Positions 48,455 through 60,000 of a stretch of DNA of 64,000 nucleotides are shown one piece after another; position 1 is the stretch's first letter; every line of letters begins with the position of its first letter. The notes beneath the pieces were generated by a model. That model saw only the letters and a program-made list of their open reading frames with translations. It was not told the origin of the DNA and did no database searches. Made by a program: the position numbers and the translations under genes. The DNA comes from Lepas anatifera. Its lineage: Eukaryota; Arthropoda; Thecostraca; Lepadidae. Location of the stretch: NCBI GenBank assembly GCA_034440635.1, contig JAOTON010001679.1:248001-312000 (forward strand). Direction: 5' to 3'.

Positions 48455-48481
48455 TGGGGATGGGCTACGGAGAGAAGGTCA

Positions 48482-49640
48482 TTGATTAAAAAGGCGGCCG
48501 CACGCCTTCCACCGCTTGCGTCGCCGCCTACACTGAGTGTACCTGTCCTGTTGGCAACGCTGGACTGGTGCCGGCAGAGCGGCTGTAGCCCGCCCTCGGT
48601 TCCGACTGGAGCCTGCGCCTTCTGTGTGGGCTTTCCATGCTGCTCGGCGAAGGTGAGGCAAGAGCTCACGTTTGTCCGACCGAGATCTATCTGGAGTACA
48701 CGGGGGTGGTTGCAGCTGTGAGCTGGGGGTTGTGGCCTGGCTAGAGCCACTGGGCCATGTGACGGTCGTTGGTTCTCTCGCGGTGGGCGGGGGAAGAGGC
48801 GGTGGTCCCATGCCCGTCCTTGGGGCTTGCACCCGGCTGTGGTGAGAGGTCGTTGGTGCAAGCTCCCGCCCGCTGGTGAACTCGGCACACTTTTCGGCCC
48901 CCGGGCTGCTGCCAGCCTTATCCGGACTCACTCTCGGGGAGATCTTTCCACCCTTGCCCACCACCATCCAAGGCTGCTCTGCCCTTCCAGGGATGACCGC
49001 TCGCTAGGAGGACCCTGCCCATCGGCAGCTACACCTTCAGTTAGCTTCTTTGATCCTACTGGATCGGGTTGAGCATGGTTGGAGGGCAGTGCCAGAGATG
49101 GGAGCCCTGTTACAGAGCTCTCCTTGCAGTTGGGTCTCAGTTCAGTCTGTGATGTGGCCTCGTAGGTTTCAGCGGATGCTACTGCTGCGCCTGAAATAGC
49201 ACCCTGAGGGGAAGCTGAGCTAGCACCACTATGACCCTGGTTAGCGGGGGCAGGTAGGGACGTGGGACGTGTTTCCAGATCTGGCGCCGGGGCAGGTTGC
49301 ATCACTAAGTTGGTCCGCAAGACCTCTGACACGGGAACATCCCGTTCAGCTGCTGGCAGCAGCCTGAGAAGCAAGTGAAGAAGGTCGCCAACCGTCATGT
49401 CGAGGAGATCACGGACCTTCGTGCTCAGAGAGATGTTGGTTTGTCTCCCGGTGTTTGCCGCCCTCGATACCCCTCCCTGTGAGGCTGTTGCGCCCTTCGG
49501 TGTGGGCGCCATGGCTGAAGCTTCTGCACGTGGCGTGGATGCAGCAACGTCTCTGTATGATGTGACTGGGTGGTTTGTGTCATATATTTTTTTGCTTCGG
49601 GAAACGTAATGGCACGGTACCACCAGTTGTCTCACGAGGA
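48482..49640 (-). pseudogene. LINE ORF1 (gag-like) C-terminal part
   Basis: Two overlapping minus frames (49635-48928 and 48967-48479) give a Ser/Pro/Gly-rich protein directly 5' of ORF2. A frame change lies near 48950. No CCHC knuckle is visible in the retained part; the N-terminus is missing. The call rests on position before ORF2. Confidence 0.5.
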
Positions 49641-50052
49641 ATGTGCTGTATACTGGTGAGCCACATGACCTGAAATCTCTTTTTACATTCTCTAACCACG
49701 ATCATTATACGCGTCGACATACCCAACTCAGGCCACCACCTGCTAGGAGTGCTGCACGACAGAGAAGATTATGCTGTGCCTCTGCTGCAGCGTGCAATTC
49801 CTTACCACCCGAATTACGTAACGCACTCAGTCTTGCCGCCTACAAAAGAGGTGTTAGAAATACCGTGAGAGCCAGAGTGTGATAATTTTACTTGTGATGT
49901 ATGGGTGGTTATTTTACCTTTTACCTGCATTCCTTTATTGACGATAGGACGCGAAAAGCCTCGCATTGCTAGGACGTACCTGAATAAATTGAATCTGAAT
50001 CGACTCATGTAACCGGGAGTGCCGGAGCCAGGCTTCCGATCCCATGAGGCGA

Positions 50053-50229
50053 ATAATAATTGTTGGGGTTTAACGACGCACCAACTGCCGGGTCTACGGC
50101 GTCGCCAACTCTCACCCTGTTGGAAGGGATTTTGGGGATCAGATCGACTTATTCGAGGCTCCGCCGGGACGTGAACCCGGGACCGGTGGCTTAGAAACAT
50201 GGGTGCTATCCACTAAGCCACCTCATCCC
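50053..50229 (-). mobile_element. Full-length SINE (GTCGTTAA-tail family)
   Basis: On the minus strand: A box (GTGGCTTAGTGGATAGCA), B box (GGGTTCACGTCC), body CCCTTCCAACAGGGTGAGAG and GTTGGCGACGCCGTAGAC, and tail GGCAGTTGGTGCGTCGTTAA then ACCCCAACAATTATTATT. A perfect 12-bp target duplication CCCATGAGGCGA flanks it (50041-50052, 50230-50241). This is the best reference copy of the family here. Confidence 0.95.
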
Positions 50230-50412
50230 CCCATGAGGCGACAAGTCCGTTCCCGAACTCGGTACATTAATAGACCGCACTGAAGTTGCCCATGTATCTG
50301 GGGTAAATATCACGAAACGCTATTGGTACTCTGTAAAAAAAAAACATTTTGACATCCATTCCTGCAGAATAAAATCGTAAAGCGATTCACCAAATCACTT
50401 TACCAAAAGAAT

Positions 50413-50595
50413 ACGGGGATACCTGGATCAGTGGATAGAGTGTCTCTCCGGAGCCAAAGGTCCCGGGTTCAGGTCCTGGGAGGTTCTCTGAGTAAGTGTA
50501 ATATGGTCCACCAAATCCCTCCCAACAGGGGAGGAGTTGATGACCCCGTAAGACCTCGGCAGTTGGTGTTGTCAAACCACAGAAATTATTTGTCG
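50413..50595 (+). mobile_element. SINE (GTCGTTAA-tail family), diverged
   Basis: A box (CTGGATCAGTGGATAGAGTG), B box (GGGTTCAGGTCC), body CCCTCCCAACAGGGGAGGAG and tail GGCAGTTGGTGTTGTCAAAC followed by ACAGAAATTATT. No target duplication is recognised. Confidence 0.8.
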
Positions 50596-51784
50596 ATGTA
50601 AACGGCGCGCTTCTAATAGCGCGCGTATCGGACACATCGGGCTAAGGAGCTGGTGGGACGGGTCGGAATTTATGGCCGGGCAGAACACAGGACCATGCGG
50701 CCAGTTTTTCACGTTAATGCACCGTTATGGTCAGTGGTGGTTCTCAGCAGAAAGGCACCGCATTAAAATATACTTGTATTCGTCATAGGCCTATAGATAA
50801 CATGGTGCATCCCTTACCTTATCACGCATAAGACAATGTTATTTACCTTGACGGTAAGATTTTAATTTACGTTCTAGGAATCAAAAGCCATTTAATCAGC
50901 ATGGCTCATTCAAAATTATACGCTTCTGAATCTACAAGACAGCCTAACCGAAAACGCAGCAAGGCGGTAAATAGTCTCAAACGTACCACAAACAAAACGC
51001 AAACACTAAGGGCCTACAATGGATATACGCTTCACACGGATATACGCTCTTCCTCATTTCTGAACACATCTTGTCGTTTTCACTTCCCACACCACATTCG
51101 AACACCAGGAAACGTTAGCGCTCATGTTTTGCATAGAGGTGCAGCTATGAATGGAATGAATTCATCGCGTATTCAGGCGTGTAAGGAGTCAGTTGGTTAG
51201 ACTTCCTGGCGGGCAAACGGTTATATAGCGTTCACCGGGATAGTTCACTCACTGTATTTGAAGGAATCTCGAGCGCCTCTCCGAAGATAATAAATACCCT
51301 CTCAGATATCGTAGCATCACTTGACTTACGAAAATTAGACAGAAAGTGACAGAAGATTGAAAAGTCAGATGTCGTCACTAATATTGAAATGCTGCGTCGG
51401 GAGATGCTGGGTGCACGGTGCCGTGCAGCAGATGTTTAGGAGTGACACCGGTTTGGGGCCGGACAGCAGAAGCCCTGAGCCTTCAGTACAGCTCAATACC
51501 AGTTTCTCAGCCAAATCATTTGCAATCTACATATACTTATATGTACAGTAGTTCAGCAGTTAGCCATGGGCGCTGTATGGACCTGTGGGTGCATGGGTAG
51601 CAGCAGGCTCGACATGGGCATGTGAGCGTATGCATGCTGTGCCATCTAGCGGAGCAGATTGTAACTGTTGACTCGCCGTGTGATGGCGCGGGGTCGCACC
51701 CACTGGGAGCGGCCCCCGGAATACAAGCACCCTGGAAAGTAACACGGTGGTGTCTGTCGCACTGGTGGCAGCGGTGGGATGGAC
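50596..51784. other. Intergenic, nothing recognised
   Basis: No gene or repeat recognised. Confidence 0.4.
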
Positions 51785-52012
51785 GATTGAGGTCGGGGTT
51801 TTTCTATGGAGGAGCTGAACTCGGGGTCTCTGAGGAGGAACTGAGGTCGGGGCCTTTCTGAGGAGGAGCTGAGGTCGGGGTCTTTCTGCGGAGGAGCTGA
51901 GGTCGGGGTCTTTCCGAGGAGGAGCTGAGGTCAGAGCCTTTCTGAGGAGGATCTCAGATCAGGGTTTCTCTGAGGAGGAGTTGAGGCCGGGGTCTTTCTG
52001 TGGAGGAGTACG
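51785..52012 (+). repeat. 28-bp minisatellite, about 8 copies
   Basis: Units of GAGGAGCTGAGGTCGGGGTC followed by TTTCTGAG repeat at 28-bp spacing (51841, 51869, 51897 for the CTGAGGTCGG start), with indels at the left edge. Confidence 0.9.
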
Positions 52013-53931
52013 TTCCCGTTCCGGTGACCAGTCGGCAGTTGATTTTTCACTCAGAGTTGCAGTTCTATCCTGTATTTCCATAGAAAAGTTGCCCAGAAAT
52101 AAACATTCTGCTTTTGCACCAATCATCTAGATCATGTTTTGTTATAAAAGAGACGAAAAGCAATAAGTTTTTATTCAATCATTCATGCATATGACCAAAA
52201 TGGTTGTCACGCCCCTAAACCGGAAAACATAACAAATTACAGATAATTCCGCAAATGTCTGGATATTTTTGCTCTACTTTTAGCGCAGATTCTGCATAAG
52301 AATTCGGAAATATGAAAATGTGTAATCCTGGCGTTTGGACTCAGGGCATGAGATGAGTCGGTACAGATGAGATGGGGAGGTTAATCTGTGAAACATACTG
52401 CACAAGATGAAAATTACTAAGAGCTCGGAAACAGCAGTCTATGCGATTTATTTACCTGTCTGGCCCACATAGGCCAGGGCACGCAGAGCTGCTGGGAAAC
52501 GAGCCCGGAGGCGCGCGGGGGGGGGGGGCGTCTCTCCCATGGTGATGGTCGGAGTAGCGCTTAGCGCTGTTAACAGCACCGCTACAGACCATCCGCGACA
52601 GGTCCACACACCAGGCGAAATCAGCACTAGTGGTGACCACATGCACAGGTAGATGGTTGGCACCAGGTGAATTGCCAAGTTATTTGGGGTTGTGGTCTTG
52701 ATGATGAACCGATTTGATCGTTTAATTTTTGCAGAAAATGTTTACTTGAAACAAAGAAAATATTGTAAGGAGACAGGGGAAAGGGAGTAACTCCATTGCG
52801 ACTCAGTGCTACAAACTTATCACAGGAATCCAGTACTCTTTCAGAGCGGAGGAGCCTTGTGTCGCAGTTACGGACACTATTCTGTGCGCTGTTTTCTCAC
52901 ACCACTGGAAGACGCGTTAAACACGGGGGCACCGTATCACCATGTGACAAATATTCATTTAACCGTCCTGTGACAGTTGAAGCCTTGGAGTCGGTACATT
53001 CTTACGGTAGGACGTCGATATCACCATACTGAAGTTGTCGATGTGAATTCCTCTCGCTCGCGGCATTCATCCTGCTTCCAATGCCGTGAGCATTAGTGAA
53101 ATCCTATGAACATTCCCTTAAGGGGAGATTAAAATCAAATTGCTCTTAGGGGATTATCTTCCCTTCGATTTCGTTTCATAACAATCGAAATATTTGTTAA
53201 TCAAATACTACAATTGCATAATATTGAGCAAATATCTAAGACCAGTCTCTTTTGGCTGAAAAACAGGAGGAAAATATATGATTTACGTAGATTTACAACG
53301 TACGCCGCATGCAGAAATGACTGCTACGGAAGAACGACTAACGTCCTTACAATTTTCACCGTCCCTCGAAACTTCTCAGACCATACCATTGCTTCCAACA
53401 CAGTCAGAGGTTCCAGGCACGACGCCAGGCACAGATGCTACCTTCAACAATATCCGATCACAACTGTTTCATTAAGAGGAAACCATCCCCGCCCACTTGA
53501 TAACCGTCTGTAAAAGATGCCGCCAGCATTTCCTTGAAGTGCATAAACTAGAACTAAATGTACTATCGTATGCGAGAGACTATATGTCACGCTATCTTTT
53601 AAGGCCAAATAGCTTTCCTTGCACCTCACTTCTCTCCCAGATTTTGCAGCCGGGCATCCGCCATCTTCAGAAGTTCTACTCAGCTGGCGTTTACTGGTCC
53701 GAAATGCGGCATTAGAAGCTGTGCTGTATGATGCACGCAAACACTTGTCCGCCTGACAACACCACAGAAACCAGGAAATTGGCTACAACACGGCAGCTTT
53801 ACACACTACATCACTCAAAAGCAGCAGGGACGGCTTTCTAACGGCGAGTGGCAAGTCACCCCAGTCTACTAGCGGCGGCTACAGAAGCGCCCTCTCGGGA
53901 CTGACTGGGCCAGGTGGCGCTGCTGTCGGCA
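52013..53931. other. 3' flank of RAB3GAP1, nothing recognised
   Basis: A GC-rich G-run block at 52490-52570 and otherwise AT-rich DNA. No minus-strand AATAAA was spotted close to the RAB3GAP1 stop. Confidence 0.35.
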
Positions 53932-54099
53932 TTAGCTGATGCAGGTGTCGCTGCTGAGGGCGGTGGTGACGCGGAACTGGTCCGGGGTCACCAGCGCGCG
54001 CAGCCGCTGCGGCAGGAGTCGAGAGCCCGGCCCCGGCCGCCGACAGGCCGCCCGCAGAATGTACTCCTTCCGGGCCGGCTCCGGGAACGACTCGTCGGG
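53932..54099 (-). CDS. RAB3GAP1: RAB3GAP1 last exon
   Basis: Acceptor CGTGCCCCGGCAG|CCCGACGAG. 55 codons including RKEYILR, LLPQRLRALVTPDQFR and the terminal SSDTCIS, then TAA at 53934-53932. It closes the protein at the position where the family ends. Confidence 0.93.
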   Translation of the reverse strand, partial: PDESFPEPARKEYILRAACRRPGPGSRLLPQRLRALVTPDQFRVTTALSSDTCIS

Positions 54100-57000
54100 C
54101 TGCCGGGGCACGAGGACAGAGTAACGGCTAGATGGGATTCTGGACAGGAAGGAGAACGGAGTAACGGTTAGATGGGATTCTGCACAGGAGGGAGAACGGA
54201 GTAACGGTTAGATGGGATTCTGCACAGGAGGGAGAACGGAGTAACGGTTAGATGGGATTCTGGACAGGAGGGAGAACGGAGTAACAGTTAGATGGGATTC
54301 TGGACAGGAGGGAGAACGGAGTAACATTTAAATGGGATTCTGGACAGGAGGGAGAACGGAGTAACGGCTAGATGGGATTCTGCACAGGAGGGAGAACGGA
54401 GTAACGGTTAGATGGGATTCTGCACAGGCGGGGGAAGCGAGAAAGAGAACGTCGTGGCGGCCTTGGCCGCCAAACACCTCCGCCACAAGGCGCCCCTGGA
54501 GGGCTAACGCTTGACATGACCAAGCCCTGGAAGAATAACAACCACAACAAGAACGGAGTAACGGCTAAGTGCGATTCTGCAGGAGCAGGAACAGAAGCAG
54601 GCACGGAGCGACACACCGTTGTGATGTAGGAAGCTGCACATTCAACGAATCGTTTTGAGCTAAAGGAGGCTGTTGTTGGGACTAAAAAGGACACTGGTTA
54701 ATCGCTCCTTTTGTTCTCTGTATCATCAATCATATTAAACGGTTGAAACTAGCGAATACAGCAAGCCATACGCATTTAAAATTGCCAGTACCGGAGTCAA
54801 AACGGTAAGCCCTGGGATACATGAAATATCGATTAAATAATTTCTCGGCATGCTCAGTAAAATGACTATATCAGTTCAAATCCCACGACGTAGGTGCCAC
54901 AATTCCATTGAGATGAAGTGTAAACACGGCTCAAATCGTGAAACATCGGCTCTTTTTCTTACAAATTCGGTCAGTTTGGCCGGAACTCCTTCCTGCCGTG
55001 GAACACACCCGCACACAGCAGGCATACCTCACACACTTACTGTGTTCGCCCTGAGCATCCTCTCCAGCTGCTTGGCAACGTCGCCGTGAGCGCCGCCAGG
55101 CACCGGCAGTTCAGCGCCGCCTATCAGCCTCTGAACGAACTCGAGGTTCTCAGCTCCGGCGCCGCCCAGCTTCAGCAGCAGCGAGCGGCGGCGGAGGATG
55201 TAGTGCTCACACCTGGACAGCAGCTCTCCGACCGCCTGAGAACGGGGGTGGATGTATCAGCGGCAACATTAGCAGATAGAAAGCAATATCCGTGTGTTAT
55301 TTATTTACGTGTAGATTATTATGTCGTGTAGATTATGTCACGTGTAGATTATTGATGTGCTTGTTTTTTGGTAACTTTTGTCTGTGTGTTTCTTCGTGTT
55401 TTTTCCTTATATTCGAACGATATCGCTGACGGCACTGTATCAGTAGCTCCGACCCCAATATCTTCTTGTGGGGAAGTCGACGTCCTAAGATCCGTGTGTT
55501 AGTCATGGGATATCACAGAAAATTTACGTCTCGAGGAGTGTTTCGCTATCTGAAAATTTTCGGAGCAAAGAAATGTGTTGCAGGTAAGAAATTGGTATAC
55601 TTAGGCACCACAGGAAAATAACTTTGAATTCACTTCATTCATTATTTCACACGACGGCTGAGAAGGGGCAGAATTTTCATTTCACACTACGGAGCAGAAT
55701 TTCAGACTGCTGCTCCCAAGACCCCCACCTCGTAGGCTCTGGGTTCCCAGTCCAGCTTGGCGGCTGCGTGGAGGCGCTTGGTCGCCTCCTCCAGCCGAGC
55801 ACCTACAGCGACCAGGTCTGGTACTTCTAGTTCCTCCGACAGCCGGTAGATAGCAGCACGGTAAATGATCGGAGCCAGCTGGAGAAAGGCGCGCGTCAGT
55901 TTTGAAGATCGCACGGCCAAAACCATGTCAACACAGACGACAACGTTAAATATCGAAAACCATACAAGAGAAAACACATTCTTGAGAAACAACATTCTAA
56001 ACCAACGCAGCTGAGCTGACAGGCAAACCCGGCGGATTCTCGCGTCTGCCAGACGTCTGCCAGCACGGACCCTCTGGACCAGCTGAGCCGGCGGCAGCGC
56101 CGACAGCTGGTGCAGCAGTCTCTCCGCCTCCCTGGTCTCGTCGAACAGCCGACGCTGGCGGTGCGCCGGCACCGGCTTACAGGCGCTCCAAGTCTCCACC
56201 CACAGGTTGTCTGGCAGCCGCATACGGGCGCTCAGCTCCCCTGTGTGCGGCACGCGTCAGCACACTGAACGGCGGCCCGGTCGGACACAGGAGCGGACAC
56301 CGCGATGTAACAATACAAACGGCCCTTCAGCGCCCGAATTGAATTCCCAGACAATAAACCGTTTCGCTTCAGCTTTTTACTAGCAGTTATGCAAAAACTG
56401 CACGAAGCATTGCAAGCTGGATCTGATACCGTGACAATGTCTACCCGGCTTCTGGCCGGTACAGTACAATATTTCCGGGTGAGCGCTTGCCTCCTTTGCC
56501 GGAGTCGTCGTCGCCTTCCTGCTCCCAGTCCCTGGGAGAATACCAGCGGACGAAGTCTCCCAGCGTGCAGCCCGGGTTCGCCGCCTAGCCACGTCACATG
56601 CAGGCAAACAGCCACAGGTTACACCGAGGTTCACACCGCAGGGAGGAGCAACAACACATCGAACTTTGGCGCTAAATGTTTGTACTGAAGTCATGTGTTC
56701 TTAGTATTACAATTTAAATAAAGTACCTCTGAAAAAATATCTTTGAAAAACAACGGATATATTTTTGGAAACAATAATTCTGAGGAAATAATTTGACACA
56801 CTTGCCGGTTTACCCGTCCTATTGCTTTACTTCAACTTTCACACAGCTACTTCTCATGTGTTATGCCACCTTAACCAAGTATTTTAAATTCCGCCTTTCA
56901 CACTCCACTTATCGTGTTACTGTGAAATAAGTCGCCAACCACTCCGATGAGCACCAAGTCAACATCCACCAGATGTGACTGAGGTCCGATCGCTGGCAAC

Positions 57001-60000
57001 TAGGTCTCTTACCCATCAATTGGACTATGCCGTATAAAAAGGATAATATTGGTGGAGCAACAAAAATAAAAATCTTCTAAGCGTGGAGTGGTGCGGCCAG
57101 ATAACTTATAAATGCAGCATTCTTTTTTTGTAAACGGACTGAGCTCTTCAATGGCCGCATGAGTATACCACTGTACTCCTATCTACCTAATCAAATGAGA
57201 AGCTGGTGTTAAAAACCGTACTTTAAACAACCGGTGAAAAAATCAACCAGAACCTAACCCCCCATAACCATCACCCTCTAACACGAGTTAACTCGATAAA
57301 CAAGAGTGATCCCAGCATTCCGGGCAGGCGGCGCTGCAGTCGCTGCGCGAGGCGGCACTTGCCTTGAAGGCCTCCATGTCGGAGGTGAGGGAGGCGGCCA
57401 TCATGCGGGCGCGAAGCTGGCAGCCCTCGGGGTCTGTGCCCAGGCTGACCAACACCTCCGACTGCTCCTGCAGCCGCTCCTCCGTCATCGGCGCCACCTC
57501 CTGCACGGCACCACGGCACAGCTGACTGCCTGCACTGGTATAGGGAGCACTCACATACACTCGGCTGGTTCACTCAGTTGTTAGGGACTCTGCAGATGAC
57601 AAACCCCATACATATTCATATGATGTGTTACTTTTAGCTATCTCCCATGAAGAGGTAGGACAGCTTCTCAGTATTATCCGCAAGCTCGCTCGGGAGCTGA
57701 CCAGTAGATCACGGTTCAAGCGAGGCCTGCACGATCGCTCCGTGTATCTGCGCATACCGCGGAGCAGCATCAGTTGAAGAGTCGTTCGACAACTGACGAC
57801 CCCGGCCGGTGAGAACGTAATGCGTAGCGGGGATGTACAGCGACTCCCAGATAGGTCGGGATAGCCAAGAACCCCAGCCTGTGTGGTGGATATATGAGGA
57901 CTAGGGCAGGGTCATGGTCTTGGTATCTTGGTCACCACGTGTAGGTATTCTAGAGGTATTTTAGAACTGAGGTATTTTAGAACTGAGACTCGGCGAAAAC
58001 GCTTTTCTAGCTGTTCATATTGGCGGTTACAAGGGGGAAAGGGGGCTAGGGGGCTCAACCGCCCAACCCCGAATGCCAAGTTCTCAGAAAAATATATGCA
58101 AAGCGGTAATCGGGCGCACAGGTGAGGTCACAAAATGGTGACTTGTGACCAGAGGCTACTCTCAGGCATGACGTTGGGACTTTCAAAGTAACCACAGATG
58201 CTTGCTCGTTAAAATAAAAAAATCATGACGAACGTTTGGAACATGTGTTTCTAAAATTAGCGTGAACTCAGCAGTTTCTTTAATTTCATTTAGATCGATG
58301 AAATTACATGTTCTTATTTTGAAGCCCTGCTCCTAAAACCTCTAAATTTGACAACAGATAATACAGAGGACTCCAAAAATGTAGTAAAAAAGTCGTACAT
58401 GCAACGAAACGTCGACGACTCTCCTCTTCAAGCTGCCGACGCACAGACTAAGACCTGACCCGCGGCTTCCCTGCCCACCTGTGTGACGGGGATGTAGAGG
58501 GGCTCCCGGATCTCCCGCAGTCGCAGGCTGCCGCAGACTCGGAGCCGGCCCTCCGGCTGGTTCCAGGGCAGTCTGCGCGGCGCAGGCGAGTCCAGCTCAC
58601 TCTCCGAACCCTCCTCGGCAGCGTCGAAGAACTCCTCGTCCTCATCGGCGTCATCTGCAGGGAGAGGGCCGGGCCACCGCTCACAATCCAGACGCTCCGG
58701 GCGTAGGCTAAGGAGCTTTAAAGTCTTGACGTTGATAGCCGTTAGAACATTATGGTACTGTCCAGAAAAATTCAAGCCAAGTCATTCCTACATCCACTTC
58801 GAAAGTTATCTATCTGTACAGTGCACGTCAACATTAAATCATTAAATTAAAGCAAGTAAAATTAATTTAAATTCAAGTAATTAAAGTAAACATCAAATGC
58901 TGGCTGCTCCAAAAATATACGTAGCGAATACATTTTCCCATATAATCTATCTGCGCAGTACCGGGGTTCTACCCACCCTTTTCACCGTCCAGTTCGTCGG
59001 CAGCGTCTTTGGCAGTCCTCAGGCCATGAGCTCGCTTCTGAATACAGCAGTTGAGCATCTGCGACGTCACAGAAACACAGTCAGCGGCGGCCGGCGTCTC
59101 CGGAAAATCGGCCGGCCGGTCACTGCTGCCCATCAACCCGTTCGAGACGCTACGTCAGGCCCCGGCACCGGCAACGATAGCTAACGACACTTCACCGTGT
59201 AGTTAAGGCGTAACAGGCACTGATTATCAAGATTGTGCTGACGGATACTCCTAATCAGAGAAAACGCTGCCGGGGCTCAGCGGCCTCTCAGTTCGACTGG
59301 AGATGTAGACGCGAGTTAATCAGAACACGGCAGCCAAGGTTGGCTACATCGAAATCACGCTTCTCTGAGCTATTGACAGACTGCGCCAGGGGCGGATGTC
59401 GGTTCTACTGTGTTCACTCCGCCGGCGAAAGAGCCGAAGACGGATCGTGCCCCGATTTCAGCGTGCCCGCTTAGTGGTGGACCGTGTCGCGTGGGCGGTG
59501 TCCGAATTTTCTGACACCAGCTCTGTCAGTACCGCTAACCTCTCTCTCTGAAGATCTGACATACCAATGAGGCGAGTTCTAACGGTGGGGTGAGAGCCCA
59601 GCTTTACAAGAGCCGTTACCAAAACACAATCATGCACAGCTCAATATCCACCATGCCGGGAATGCACGTCAACAAAAGACCTCACTCAGCTCGCTCTCAC
59701 TAACATCCAAGCGTGATCAGTGGACAACAAGGATCGAAATGTCAGAAAGTCAAGTCGTCTAATTATCTCCGTAATTATCGCGGATGGTGACCATAATCCA
59801 CCGGACCGTACAGAGCACCATTGTGGATCATAGAATGGCGCTGACCATACCACGATTAGCCGTTATCATATACGATTGTCTAACAGAAGCACACCTCATC
59901 AGGGAGCTATCACAAGAGAGAAAACAGTAAAACCTTAATGTCTCTCAGTGAGAACACAGCCAGACGCCAAGTCAGATAAGACGTTTTGTCAACAATCACA

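Larger units (their letters stand above)
44622..49640 (-). mobile_element. I-group LINE with endonuclease, RT and RNase H (defective)
   Basis: About 5 kb on the minus strand, with ORF1, ORF2 and 3' UTR in order. ORF2 has an APE-type endonuclease, reverse transcriptase, RNase H and a C-terminal Cys-rich motif, the layout of the I/Nimb/LOA group. Several frameshifts mean it is not active. The 3' UTR lies at about 44778-44622 and the 5' end is truncated within ORF1. Confidence 0.8.
44190..50006 (+). pseudogene. Older plus-strand LINE, split by a younger LINE
   Basis: 44190-44621 encodes a post-RT segment (LIRYCISIYG, LHRVQKMINFCVRILCGKRKFDQISGDVERLGFL) of a CR1/jockey-group element. 49650-49882 encodes the extreme C-terminus (TRRHTQLRPPPARSAARQ...NSLPPELRNALSLAAYKRG), followed by a 3' UTR and a TGAATAAATTGAATCTGAAT tail near 49980-50003. 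The two pieces are the adjacent parts expected of one protein, and between them lies a complete minus-strand LINE. I did not find a clear target duplication at the junctions, so 'one split element' is an inference. Confidence 0.55.
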
